Source of the DNA: Streptomyces roseus
Lineage (GTDB): Bacteria; Actinomycetota; Actinomycetes; Streptomycetales; Streptomycetaceae
Assembly: GCF_001044425.1 (NCBI RefSeq)
Contig: NZ_LFML01000061.1
Coordinates: 1 to 48,540, forward strand
Length of the DNA: 48,540 nt
Direction: 5' to 3'
Position numbers and translations under genes: made by a program. Each line of letters opens with the position of its first letter. The first letter of the stretch is position 1. Below the pieces are notes generated by a model that worked only from the letters and a program-made list of their open reading frames with translations, did no database searches and was not told where the DNA came from. Below are positions 9,099-17,176 of the stretch, one piece after another.

Positions 9099-9499
9099 GC
9101 CGTGCCTCCCATGGGCGCGAAGGGGGCGAGGACGGCGCCCTGGAGTTCACGCACCGCGGCGCGGGCCAGCGAGGCCGGATCGGCATACGTCTCGTAGTGG
9201 TTGACCACGCTGATCCAGGTGCCGTCGGCGTTGCGCATGACGTGCAGTTCGCGGCCGTCTATCCGGACGGTGGGCAGGCCGTCGTGGCCGCCCCCGTGGT
9301 GGCCGCCGTGGTGTCCGCCCCCGCTCTCGGCCGGGGTGATCCGTATGCGGCGGCCCTGGTACACCTCGTCGACCGTGCCGGCGGGTATGGAGGCGCGGGA
9401 GTCGGCGGCGGCCGCGTGCGCGGTGGCGCCCGCTGTGCCGAGGGCTGAGAGTGCGCCGGCTGCGGTGCCCAAGGCCTGCCGGCGGGTGATCTTGTTCAT
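9095..9499 (-). CDS. melC1: Tyrosinase copper chaperone MelC1 (caddie protein)
   Basis: This 134-residue accessory protein delivers copper to apo-tyrosinase and carries it out through the Tat pathway. It starts with a twin-arginine signal (ITRRQALGTAAGALSALG, cleaved near AHA-AA around residue 30). It contains the His-rich copper-binding run GGHHGGHHGGGHDG near 60-74 and the conserved ELHVMRN and VNHYETY strands. In the known complexes a Tyr from this last region enters the MelC2 active site. ATG 9499 fits the Tat signal; the open frame runs to 9577 but would put 26 odd residues ahead of it. It is the first gene of the melC1-melC2 operon. Confidence 0.95.
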   Translation of the reverse strand: MNKITRRQALGTAAGALSALGTAGATAHAAAADSRASIPAGTVDEVYQGRRIRITPAESGGGHHGGHHGGGHDGLPTVRIDGRELHVMRNADGTWISVVNHYETYADPASLARAAVRELQGAVLAPFAPMGGTA

Positions 9500-9583
9500 G
9501 GGCCGAAGAACTATCAGGGTGGCGCGAGCCGTTGACCGATATCCGGACATCGGCGGATAAGTTGCCCATAGAACCAATTGGTT

Positions 9584-9628
9584 GATCTTCCCGTCCGCAC
9601 CGGCTCCGGCGGCTCGGACGGGAAGATC
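9584..9628. promoter_or_regulatory. 14-bp perfect inverted repeat in the melC1/gad divergent region
   Basis: GATCTTCCCGTCCG (9584-9597) is repeated inverted at 9615-9628 with a 17-base spacer. It lies between two divergent genes, so a simple end-of-gene terminator is not expected there. It may be an operator, or an insulating hairpin in the 5' region of the melC1 transcript. The surrounding 9500-9712 is AT-richer than the rest of the window, as promoters are. Confidence 0.5.
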
Positions 9629-9700
9629 TTCGAGCGAAAGTCTACTCGACAGTAATTTATCCGGTCGCGCGCGGTCCCCTTCTCGTAACGATCAGTCACT

Positions 9701-9713
9701 TATAGTCCGAATA
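9701..9713 (+). promoter_or_regulatory. -10 element TATAGT; probable leaderless start of gad
   Basis: TATAGT at 9701-9706 ends seven bases before the A of the gad ATG (9713), the usual distance from a -10 box to the first transcribed base. No purine-rich ribosome binding site precedes the ATG. Together this suggests a leaderless mRNA. No good -35 hexamer is visible at 17-18 bases. Confidence 0.5.
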
Positions 9714-11104
9714 TGGCTCTTCACGAGACGAAAGACGTAGGCGCCGGCGACGCGGACGAGGACGTGTTCACGACCGCGCTCAGCGGCGAGGTCCTCCCCA
9801 AGTACCGGATGCCCGACGAGCACGCGCCCACCGAAGTGGTCTACGAGCTGCTCAGCAACGAGCTCCTCCTCGACGGCAACGCGGCCCAGAACCTGGCCAC
9901 CTTCTGCACCACCTGGTCCGACGACGGCGTGCACCGCCTGATGAACCAGTGCCTCGACAAGAACATGATCGACAAGGACGAGTACCCGCAGACCGCGGAG
10001 ATCGAGGCCCGCTGCGTCAACATCCTGGCCGAACTCTGGAACGCGCCGGCGGGCGGCGCGGCCACCGGCTGCTCCACCACCGGCTCCAGCGAGGCCGCCA
10101 TGCTCGGCGGCCTCGCCCTCAAATTCCGCTGGCGCGCCCGCCGCCAGGCCCAGGGCCTGCCCGCAGACCGGCCCAACCTGGTGTGCGGACCGGTCCAGGT
10201 CTGCTGGGAGAAGTTCGCCCGCTACTTCGACGTCGAACTGCGCCAGGTCCCGGTCGAGGCCGACGCCACCGGTCTGCGGCCCCACCAGCTCGCCCAGTAC
10301 GTCGACGAGAACACCATCGGCGTGGTCGCCATCCTCGGGGTCACCTACACCTGCGACTACGAGCCCGTCGCCGAGATCGCCGCCGAACTCGACCGGATCC
10401 AGGCCGAGCACGGCTGGGACATCCCGATCCACGTGGACGGGGCCAGCGGCGGCTTCGTCGCACCCTTCCTCCACCCCGACGTGGTGTGGGACTTCCGGCT
10501 GCCGCGCGTGGCCTCCGTCAACGCCTCCGGGCACAAGTACGGGCTCGCGCCCCTCGGCGTCGGCTGGATCGTGTGGCGCACCGCCGACCTGCTGCCCAAG
10601 GAGCTCGTCTTCGACGTGTCCTACCTCGGCGGCGACATGCCGACCTTCGCGCTCAACTTCTCCCGCCCCGGCGGCGAGGTCATCGCCCAGTACTACCTGT
10701 TCCTGCGGCTGGGCCGGGGCGGCTACCGGCGGGTCCACGAGGCCTGCGTCGCCACCGCCCAGTACCTGGCGGGGGAGGTCGCCGCCATGGGCCCCTTCAC
10801 CCTGCTCTACGACGGCCTCGGCGGCCTCCCCGCCGTCTCCTACCGGCTCACCGACCAGGCCGCCGCCGGGTTCAGCCTGTACGACCTCTCCGACCGGCTG
10901 CGGATGCGCGGCTGGCAGGTGCCCTCGTACCCGCTGCCGGCCGACCGCGACGACACCGTCATCCAGCGCGTGCTGATCCGGCACGGGGTCACCCGCGACC
11001 AGATCGCCCTCCTGGTCACGGACCTGCGCAACGCCGTGGAACACCTCACGGCGGCGCCCCCGCCGCCCCGGGCGACCGAACCCCGCTCGGGGTTCCACCA
11101 CTAG
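9713..11104 (+). CDS. gad: Glutamate decarboxylase
   Basis: The 463-residue PLP enzyme converts glutamate to GABA plus CO2, consuming a proton in the cytoplasm. The PLP lysine is Lys275 in NASGHKYGLAP, one residue off E. coli GadB Lys276. The phosphate and cofactor segments TGCSTTGSSEAAMLGG and HVDGASGGFVAPF are also intact. Length matches the family (about 465). No GABA antiporter gene is adjacent, so a GadC-like acid-resistance pair is not evident here. It is divergent from melC1 and converges on the helicase gene after 26 bases. Confidence 0.95.
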   Translation: MALHETKDVGAGDADEDVFTTALSGEVLPKYRMPDEHAPTEVVYELLSNELLLDGNAAQNLATFCTTWSDDGVHRLMNQCLDKNMIDKDEYPQTAEIEARCVNILAELWNAPAGGAATGCSTTGSSEAAMLGGLALKFRWRARRQAQGLPADRPNLVCGPVQVCWEKFARYFDVELRQVPVEADATGLRPHQLAQYVDENTIGVVAILGVTYTCDYEPVAEIAAELDRIQAEHGWDIPIHVDGASGGFVAPFLHPDVVWDFRLPRVASVNASGHKYGLAPLGVGWIVWRTADLLPKELVFDVSYLGGDMPTFALNFSRPGGEVIAQYYLFLRLGRGGYRRVHEACVATAQYLAGEVAAMGPFTLLYDGLGGLPAVSYRLTDQAAAGFSLYDLSDRLRMRGWQVPSYPLPADRDDTVIQRVLIRHGVTRDQIALLVTDLRNAVEHLTAAPPPPRATEPRSGFHH

Positions 11105-11130
11105 AGGGTGTCCGCTCGGGGGGACCGGCC

Positions 11131-13578
11131 TCAGGCGTGCGCCGACCAGCGCATGCCGAGGGCGTCCAGGGCGGCGATGCGGTCCGGGGCGAGGGCCGAG
11201 GAGCGGGAGCGCTGGTTGGCGATCCAGGCACCGAGGCGCACCTCCCGGCCGCCGACCCGCTCCACATGCGTGCGCGGGACGCGCAGGTGCTGCTCGCGGC
11301 TGTGGAACTGGCGGGCCGCGGCCAGGTGTTCCGCCCACTTCTCGGCCTGCGTGCGCCGGGGGCGCGGCCGCTCGGCCTCGCTCGCCCCGGTCACCCCCAG
11401 CGTGTGCTCCAGCAGCCAGCGCTGCGCCCAGGTCAGCCGCTCCCACGCCAGCCGCTGCGTACGCACCCACCGGCCCAGGTCCTCACCCTGGACGACCACC
11501 TCGCCGGGGGCGAGCGGCAGACCGCCGCCCGCGTCGAGGTGGACGCGGGTCAGGTGGAAGGCGCGCTGCCAGGAGATCTCCCAGGCCGGGCACCAGGACG
11601 CGTCGATGGCCTCCAAGGCCTCCCTGCGCTCCTCCGGCAGGGCGCCGGGGCCCTCGCGGCGGGCGGCGGCCCGCTGGTTCTTGACCCACACCCCGACCGG
11701 CGCGCCGCGCCAGGTGGCCTCCGCCGGCGGCAGCAGGTGGCCGTGTTCCGCCGCCCAGCCGCGGGCCGCCGCGAGCCCCTCCTCGTACGCCACGTCGAAG
11801 TGGCTCCACACCATCCCGAGCTCGTCGAGCTGAGCGACCCGCTCACGGCCGAGGGCGCCCCGGCGGTGGGTGCGCCGTACGTCCGCGATCCACTGGCCGA
11901 GCGGGAACCGCTCGAGTCCGGGGGGCCAGGCCCCGGCGGCGGGCTCCGTACCGGTCCGGGCCTTCCCGGCCGGCACCTTGAACGCGAACGGCACCCGCAG
12001 GTCCCCCGCCCGGGCCGCGTAGATCCGGGCCGCCTCCACTCCGCGCCGCCAGTTCTCGTGCTCCGGATGCAGCACCCGCAGCCGGATGAACGCCGCCAGC
12101 AGGGCCGGGTCGCGCGGGGTGGAGAAGCTCAGCAGGGACCGCGCCCCGCTGCGCACCCCCGTCCCGGCCACGGCCTCGCCCCCGGCCCACGCCCGGCTCG
12201 GCGCCTGAGGCTGGGCCAGCGATTCGACCAGCCGGGTGTCGTGCGCCCGCAGCGCCTCCAGCAGCCGGGCCAGGTCACCGTACGCGCGCGAGGTCAGCAT
12301 CGACTCGGCCGTCTCACCCGGCCCCAGCAGTACGGGGACCACCAGCGAGGCGACCTTCCCCTCGCCGGGGCGGATGCGCAGCGCCCGCCCGACGGCCTGG
12401 ACCAGGTCCGGCATGGACCCCCGGACATCGGCCCAGAAAACGGAATCGCACTCCTTGGTGTCCACGCCCTCGCCCAGGACCCGCACACTGCCGAGGAAGG
12501 CCTTGTCGGCACCGTCCTCCGCCGCGAACCGCTCCAGCACCCGCCGCCGGTGCACCGCCGTGTGCTGCCCGCACAGCCAGTCCGCCCAGACCGTACGGGG
12601 GTACGCCGGCCCCGCCGCCCCGCCGGCGGCCCGCAGCCGCCCCGCGACCGCCGGCAGCCCGGCCGCGAAGGCCTCGGCCTCCCGCGTCAGATGGTGGAAG
12701 ACGAGGGTCCGCCGGAACCCCTGGTCCGCGGCAGCCTTCACCAGCGCCGCCTGGAGGGCCGCCAGCCGCGGACCGCGCACGGAGTCGGAGCGCGCGTCGG
12801 CGCCCAGGAGCACGGCGGCCTGGAACCCCGGATCGCTGACGTCCACGCACACCACCCGGTACGGGGCGCAGATGCCGCGGTCGATGGCCTCCGCGAGGGT
12901 CAGGGTGTGGCAGCGCGCGCCGAAGGGGCCGGCGGGGTCGTCCTCCATCGACGCGACGAGCCCGCCCCGCCCGGGGCCGCCCTCCTCGCCCTCCTCCTCC
13001 GTGCCGTCCTGCCAGATCCGGGGCGTGGCCGTCATGTACAGCCGCCGGATGGAGGGGATCCGGGTGTTGTCGTGCACCACGGCCCAGGGCTTCCCGGTCC
13101 GCCCGGAGGTCCGGTGCGCCTCGTCGACCACGATCAGGTCCCAGCCCGGCAGCCCGGCGAGGTGGGCCTGCTCGATCGTGCCGAGCCCCAGGGAGGCGTA
13201 CGTGGCGTACACCGTCACCCGCTGCCCCGACGGGCCGGCCAGGCGGGCCAGTTCGGCGGGGTCGGTCGTGGTCGGCATGCCGGCGTCGGCGGGGCGCAGG
13301 GAGCACACCGCGAGGGCGGCTCCGGTCCGGCCGCCCTCGCGCCAGGCCGCCGCCGTCTGTACGAGCAGGTCCAGCGAGGGTACGAGGACCAGGACCCGCC
13401 CGGCCCGCAGTTCCTCGGCGGAGCGGACGGCGACCAGGGACTTGCCGGAGCCGGTGGCCATGATCACCTGGGTCCGCAGTCCGGTCCCGGGCACCCGGCC
13501 GCCGGCGGGCAGTTCGAGGGCCCGCAGCACGGCGTCGACGGCCTCCCGCTGGTGCGGACGGAGCTCTTTCCTCGCCAT
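11131..13578 (-). CDS. DEAD/DEAH-box helicase with C-terminal helicase-associated (HA) repeats
   Basis: This 815-residue superfamily 2 ATPase has Walker A ATGSGKS (41-47), DEAH (152-155), the SAT-equivalent TATPR and the motif VI run QAVGRALRIRPGEG. The N-terminal half is a type III restriction/UvrB-like helicase core. From about residue 470 come four helicase-associated repeats, each with a conserved Trp, a G-x-L-x-P turn, an LG-x-W-x5-R motif and an ALDALG-x-W-like end; HA repeats are common in streptomycete helicases. The role is not established; neither a methylase nor a nuclease gene is next to it. It reads alone, 106 bases after the sigma-CAP gene. Confidence 0.85.
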   Translation of the reverse strand: MARKELRPHQREAVDAVLRALELPAGGRVPGTGLRTQVIMATGSGKSLVAVRSAEELRAGRVLVLVPSLDLLVQTAAAWREGGRTGAALAVCSLRPADAGMPTTTDPAELARLAGPSGQRVTVYATYASLGLGTIEQAHLAGLPGWDLIVVDEAHRTSGRTGKPWAVVHDNTRIPSIRRLYMTATPRIWQDGTEEEGEEGGPGRGGLVASMEDDPAGPFGARCHTLTLAEAIDRGICAPYRVVCVDVSDPGFQAAVLLGADARSDSVRGPRLAALQAALVKAAADQGFRRTLVFHHLTREAEAFAAGLPAVAGRLRAAGGAAGPAYPRTVWADWLCGQHTAVHRRRVLERFAAEDGADKAFLGSVRVLGEGVDTKECDSVFWADVRGSMPDLVQAVGRALRIRPGEGKVASLVVPVLLGPGETAESMLTSRAYGDLARLLEALRAHDTRLVESLAQPQAPSRAWAGGEAVAGTGVRSGARSLLSFSTPRDPALLAAFIRLRVLHPEHENWRRGVEAARIYAARAGDLRVPFAFKVPAGKARTGTEPAAGAWPPGLERFPLGQWIADVRRTHRRGALGRERVAQLDELGMVWSHFDVAYEEGLAAARGWAAEHGHLLPPAEATWRGAPVGVWVKNQRAAARREGPGALPEERREALEAIDASWCPAWEISWQRAFHLTRVHLDAGGGLPLAPGEVVVQGEDLGRWVRTQRLAWERLTWAQRWLLEHTLGVTGASEAERPRPRRTQAEKWAEHLAAARQFHSREQHLRVPRTHVERVGGREVRLGAWIANQRSRSSALAPDRIAALDALGMRWSAHA

Positions 13579-13684
13579 GCCACGCTCCGTCCGCCGCTCC
13601 GTCCTGATCAGCCCTTTCGGCCCCAGACTCCATCCTGCACGAGGTATGAGGCATCCGGGGCCCTGGACGCGGAGGCAGAGCGGA

Positions 13685-15466
13685 TCACATCTTGGCCCCG
13701 AAGTTCTGCGTCCACCAGGGGCCGCCAGGTCCCGAGTGGATGCCGACGCCTATGTCCTTGAAGGAGCAGTTGAGGATGTTGGCGCGGTGGCCCGGGCTCT
13801 TCATCCAGGAGTCCATGACCGAGGCCGCGGTCTGCTGGCCGCGCGCGATGTTCTCCCCGTACGTCGACCAGCGGTATCCGGCGGCCGTCGTCCGCTTCCC
13901 CGGGTCGGCGCCGTCGGGGTTGGTGTGGTCGAAGAAGTTCCGGGCCGCCATGTCGTCGGAGTGGCCCTGGGCGGCGTTCCGCAGCTGCGGGTCCTCCTTG
14001 AGGGGGCCGCAGCCGGCCGCCGCGCGCTCGGAGTTGACCAGCGCGATGACCTGGCCGGCGACACCCGAGGGGGCGGGTCCCGGCGCGGGCGCCGACGGGC
14101 GCGGGGCCGGCGCCTTGGACGTGGCCGGCTGGGCGCTCGGCGTCGGGCTCGCTGCGGACGGGCTGGGCGAGGCGGAGGCCGAGGGGGACGGGGAGGGCGA
14201 GGCCGAAGCGGAGGGCGAGGCCGATTCCGAGGGGGAGGCGAGGGGGGAGTCGGACGCCTTCAGCGCCGACACCGGGGCGGCGGGCGCGGCGCCGGTGTCC
14301 TGGTCGCCCGAGCCGGGGAACCCGCCGAGGTAGGCGAGGCCGCCGCCCGCCACGCACGCGGCGAGCACCGCGCCGCCGATCGCCCGGCGGCGGCCCCTGC
14401 GGCGCTTGCGCAGGGCGCTGCGGCCCCCGCCCGGGCCGGCGTCCGGTATGCCGCCCTGCCCGGAGACCGTGGGGGTGAGCTGCGTCGCGGTGTCGGCGAA
14501 GTCGGTGCCGGAGAAGCCGGTGTCGGAGAAGCCGGCGCCCTCGAAGCCGCCGCCGCCGCCCGTGCCGGCCGCGCCGTCGTACCCGTACGCCGGGGAGGCC
14601 GTGCCCGCGCCGCCGTCGTACGCGTACGCCGCGTCGGCCGGGGCGAAGCCCGCACCCGCCGCGACGGGGCCGGCTGCCGCGGCCGACCGTATGCCCGCCA
14701 GCAGCGCCATCGAGACCGGGACCAGGGCCAGGCCCGCCAGCAGCCCCTCCGCCGGAAGCAGTCCGTTCCACAGTCCCGCGCACCGCAGACACTCGCGCGC
14801 GTGCCGGGCTATTCGCTTGCGCCACAGCGTCGACGGCGCCCCGTCCCAGGTGCCCGTCAGCGCCCGCAGACCCTCGCACGGGGGCTGCGCGCCCAGCGCC
14901 CGCTCCACCACCCGGGCCGACTCCAGCTGCGCCTTCATCCGCTGCACCCGCACCGCCGTGTGCTGCGGGGACAGTTCGAGGGCCGCGGCCACCTCGGCAC
15001 GGGTGAGCTCCCCGGCGCACTCCAGCCACCACAGCGACAGCAGCGCCCGGTCGTCTGTCTCCAGCCAGCGGGTGGCGCGGGCCGTCTCCCGCTGCTGGCC
15101 TTCGAGCTGGAGCCGCAGGACGGTCAGGTCGACGAAGTCGGCGCCCGGGTCGGCCAGTTCCCAGGCGGCTTCGAGCCCGCTCTCGCCGGGGGCGCTGTGC
15201 CGCGCCTGCCAGTGCGCCCGCACCCGGTTCATCGCGATCGCGACCAGCCAGGACCGGAAGCTGTCGTCCGACCGCAGGGTGCCCAGCCCGTCCAGCGCCC
15301 GCAGCATCGTGTCCTGCACCACGTCATCCACGTCGACGGAGCCGTTCAGGGCGCGTCCGACGACGTTGTAGACGAGCGGCAGATAGGTGCCGACCAGCTC
15401 GTCCTGCGCGCGGGGATCGCCCGCGCGGGCCGCTGCCACCAGCGCTGCCGTGTGCTGTTCAGTCAT
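13685..15466 (-). CDS. ECF-type sigma factor fused to zinc anti-sigma-like motif, membrane helix and extracellular CAP domain
   Basis: A 593-residue multidomain protein. Residues about 20-90 are sigma region 2 (DDVVQDTMLRAL, SFRSWLVAIAMNRVRAHW) and 130-188 sigma region 4 (LTRAEVAAALELSPQHTAVR). Next comes His222-x3-Cys226-x2-Cys229, the signature of zinc-binding anti-sigma (ZAS) proteins. A mildly hydrophobic stretch (243-259) and a Gly/Asp/Tyr-rich spacer follow. A basic patch RKRRRGRRR and a helix (about 363-382) give N-inside topology. Then comes a Ser/Pro/Ala linker (400-468) and a CAP/SCP domain (470-593, with GHSDDMAARNFFDHT, YGENIA, SPGHRANIL). The inferred design is a membrane-held sigma factor whose release answers an external event. 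The frame is continuous, so this is one gene. No separate anti-sigma gene adjoins it. Confidence 0.9.
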   Translation of the reverse strand: MTEQHTAALVAAARAGDPRAQDELVGTYLPLVYNVVGRALNGSVDVDDVVQDTMLRALDGLGTLRSDDSFRSWLVAIAMNRVRAHWQARHSAPGESGLEAAWELADPGADFVDLTVLRLQLEGQQRETARATRWLETDDRALLSLWWLECAGELTRAEVAAALELSPQHTAVRVQRMKAQLESARVVERALGAQPPCEGLRALTGTWDGAPSTLWRKRIARHARECLRCAGLWNGLLPAEGLLAGLALVPVSMALLAGIRSAAAAGPVAAGAGFAPADAAYAYDGGAGTASPAYGYDGAAGTGGGGGFEGAGFSDTGFSGTDFADTATQLTPTVSGQGGIPDAGPGGGRSALRKRRRGRRRAIGGAVLAACVAGGGLAYLGGFPGSGDQDTGAAPAAPVSALKASDSPLASPSESASPSASASPSPSPSASASPSPSAASPTPSAQPATSKAPAPRPSAPAPGPAPSGVAGQVIALVNSERAAAGCGPLKEDPQLRNAAQGHSDDMAARNFFDHTNPDGADPGKRTTAAGYRWSTYGENIARGQQTAASVMDSWMKSPGHRANILNCSFKDIGVGIHSGPGGPWWTQNFGAKM

Positions 15467-15529
15467 GTGAGGTTCCCTGTCCGTACCGGCGGTCGATGAT
15501 GCCCGATACCTGGGAGACCGTCGAGCGCG

Positions 15530-15552
15530 GCCCGGATAACGGTTATCCGGGC
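15530..15552. promoter_or_regulatory. 23-bp perfect palindrome upstream of the sigma-CAP gene
   Basis: Two 11-bp arms around a single central G (15541), with core GGATAACGGTTATCC. It lies 56 bases past the IclR-gene stop and about 64 bases before the sigma-CAP start, both leftward. It may terminate the iclR transcript (8-bp stem with 7-base loop) or be an operator of the sigma-CAP promoter; the high symmetry and short centre favour a protein site. Confidence 0.5.
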
Positions 15553-15607
15553 GAAGACCCGAAGAGATTTCCCGGAAAGCCGGTGGGGGCGGTGTCGCGC
15601 CACTGTT

Positions 15608-16405
15608 TCACAGCAGCGGAGCGAGCGCCTCCGTGGCCGCGAGCAGGGCCGGGGCGTACGCCTCGATCTCCTCCCGGGAGACGAGGAAGGTCACGGTGGT
15701 GACGCTGACTCCGCCGATCGGGTGGCCGTCGGGGCCGAGGACGGCGGCGCCGATGCACCGGATCGTCGGCTCGTTCTCCTCGTCGTCCACGGCGAAGCCG
15801 CGGTCCCGGACCGCCTCCAGCTCCGCCAGCAGCGCCCCGGGTGTGGTCAGCGTCTTCGGCGTGCGGCGCGGCAGGCCCGCACTCTCGATCAGCGCCCGTA
15901 CCTCCTCCTCGGGCAGGTGCGCCAAGATGCTCTTGCCGATCGCCGTGCTGTGCAGCGGCATCCGCATCCCGACCCGGGAGGCCGTCCGGAACGGCTGGTC
16001 GCCCTCCAGCTTCCGGATGTAGGTGAGCGACTGCCCGCTGTGCAGGGCCAGGTGGACCGTCTGGCCCACCGTCTCGCGCAGTACGCCGAGGATCCGCCCG
16101 ATGCTGGCCGGCTCGCCCCCGCTGACCAGGGCGGACAGTGCGCGCAGCCGGGGGCCCGCCCCGTACCGCGATCCGCTCTGCGGGCGTACGAAGCCCTGCT
16201 CGGTCAGCGAGGCGAGGATCCGGAAGGCGCTCGACTTCGGCACGGCGGCGGCCGCCACCACGTCGGTGAGCCGGTGCGGTCCGCCCGGCGCGGCGACGGC
16301 CTCCAGGATCCGCATCGACTTCTCCAGCGCCGTGCCGGCGGCCGAGGTCCGGCCGCCGCGCGCGGGGCTCTCGGGTGCGGCCTCGGTGGGCCCGTCATCG
16401 GGCAT
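15608..16405 (-). CDS. IclR-family transcriptional regulator of KDG/KDPG genes
   Basis: The 265-residue repressor-type protein has a winged helix-turn-helix at about 25-85 (LTDVVAAAAVPKSSAFRILA) and the IclR effector domain after it (SRVGMRMPLHSTAIGKSILA, IRCIGAAVLGPDGHPIGGVSV). A GGGAG site precedes the ATG. It is divergent from KDPG aldolase and KDG kinase genes, and palindromes of the GTTCCAC type lie between them. It is therefore most likely a KdgR-like regulator responding to KDG or KDPG. Confidence 0.9.
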   Translation of the reverse strand: MPDDGPTEAAPESPARGGRTSAAGTALEKSMRILEAVAAPGGPHRLTDVVAAAAVPKSSAFRILASLTEQGFVRPQSGSRYGAGPRLRALSALVSGGEPASIGRILGVLRETVGQTVHLALHSGQSLTYIRKLEGDQPFRTASRVGMRMPLHSTAIGKSILAHLPEEEVRALIESAGLPRRTPKTLTTPGALLAELEAVRDRGFAVDDEENEPTIRCIGAAVLGPDGHPIGGVSVTTVTFLVSREEIEAYAPALLAATEALAPLL

Positions 16406-16451
16406 GAGCTCTCCCGAGGCAGGGCGGGTGGGGGTAGGGTCTGCGACAGTG

Positions 16452-16514
16452 GTTCCACTACACGGTACCGCGTTCCACTACGTGGAACAAGTGGTGGATG
16501 TGACGCGGTGGAAC
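16452..16514. promoter_or_regulatory. IclR-family operator cluster GTTCCAC-TAC-GTGGAAC
   Basis: A perfect palindrome GTTCCACTACGTGGAAC covers 16472-16488. A copy of its left arm plus centre (GTTCCACTAC) begins exactly 20 bases upstream at 16452, and a right half GTGGAAC lies at 16508-16514. Two sites spaced two helical turns apart suit the dimer-of-dimers binding known for IclR proteins. The block overlaps both 5' regions of the divergent pair. Confidence 0.8.
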
Positions 16515-16535
16515 CGATGGAGAGGGAGGGGTCCT

Positions 16536-17174
16536 TTGTCCTGCCACCCGTACGACGCGATAGCGGCCCAGCGGCTGCTGCCGGTCCTGCGCGAAGCCGA
16601 CGCGGACGGAGCCGTCCGCCGGACCGCCGGCCTGCTGGCCGCCGGCTGCCGCGTGGTCGAGCTGACCACTTCCACCCCCGGGTGGGCGCAGGCCCTCGCC
16701 CGGACCGCGCCGCTCGCCGACGCGCACGGCCGGCCGGCCCTGATCGGCGTCGGCACCGTCACCACGGCCGGCCAGGCCGAGACCGCCCTCGACGCGGGCG
16801 CGGCCTTCCTGGTCTCCCCGTACCCGGCCCCCGGGGTCCGCGCGCTCGCCGACCGGCGCGGGGCGGTCTTCATCGAGGGCGGCTTCACCCCGGGCGAGAT
16901 CGCCTCCGCCGTCCGGTCGGGGGGCGCTGCCAAGGTGTTCCCGGCCCACGTCGGCGGCCCGCAGTTCATCCGCTCCCTCAAGGCGGTGCTGCCCGGGGCG
17001 CTGTTCCTGCCGACCGGCGGCATCCGGCCCGCCGAGATCCTGGAGTGGCTCTCCGCCGGGGCCGCCGCCGTCGGCATCGGCGGCGGCCTCCCCGCCGATC
17101 CGGCCGAACTGGCCGCCGTGTTCGCCGATCTGGCCCGGCCGTGCTGCACCGGCTGCGCCCCCTCGGGGCGCTGA
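16536..17174 (+). CDS. eda: KDPG / 4-hydroxy-2-oxoglutarate aldolase
   Basis: This 212-residue class I aldolase cleaves 2-keto-3-deoxy-6-phosphogluconate to pyruvate and glyceraldehyde 3-phosphate. The Schiff-base lysine is Lys133 (AKVFPAHVGG), the E. coli Eda number. Glu43 (VVELT), GVGTVT, FIEGGFTPGE and FLPTGGI are also family hallmarks. I chose TTG at 16536 because GGGAGGGG ends four bases before it and the length then fits the family. In-frame GTGs at 16491-16500 fall inside the operator region. Two bases separate it from the kinase gene. Confidence 0.88.
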   Translation: MSCHPYDAIAAQRLLPVLREADADGAVRRTAGLLAAGCRVVELTTSTPGWAQALARTAPLADAHGRPALIGVGTVTTAGQAETALDAGAAFLVSPYPAPGVRALADRRGAVFIEGGFTPGEIASAVRSGGAAKVFPAHVGGPQFIRSLKAVLPGALFLPTGGIRPAEILEWLSAGAAAVGIGGGLPADPAELAAVFADLARPCCTGCAPSGR

Positions 17175-17176
17175 GG

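Noticed and set aside
8244..11104. Considered melC plus gad as part of a natural-product gene cluster.
   Set aside because: No synthase, carrier protein or tailoring set is present; melC1-melC2 is a complete standard pigment operon.
9949..13761. A 1270-codon open frame on the + strand spanning gad and the helicase gene.
   Set aside because: It is a GC-rich shadow: the product is an Arg/Pro/Gly-rich string with no domain, while the real frames carry complete catalytic motifs and normal third-position GC.
14140..14265. Repetitive GAGGCGGAG-like DNA that looks like a tandem repeat or regulatory array.
   Set aside because: It encodes the Ser/Pro/Ala linker of the sigma-CAP protein, so the repetition follows from protein composition.
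12236..15499. A 1087-codon + strand frame opposite the helicase and sigma-CAP genes.
   Set aside because: Stop-free only because of GC bias; no recognisable domain and the two real genes lie opposite.
16023..17174. A longer KDPG aldolase start at 16023 or the GTGs near 16491.
   Set aside because: They would run through the IclR gene or the operator region; TTG 16536 has the ribosome site and the family length.
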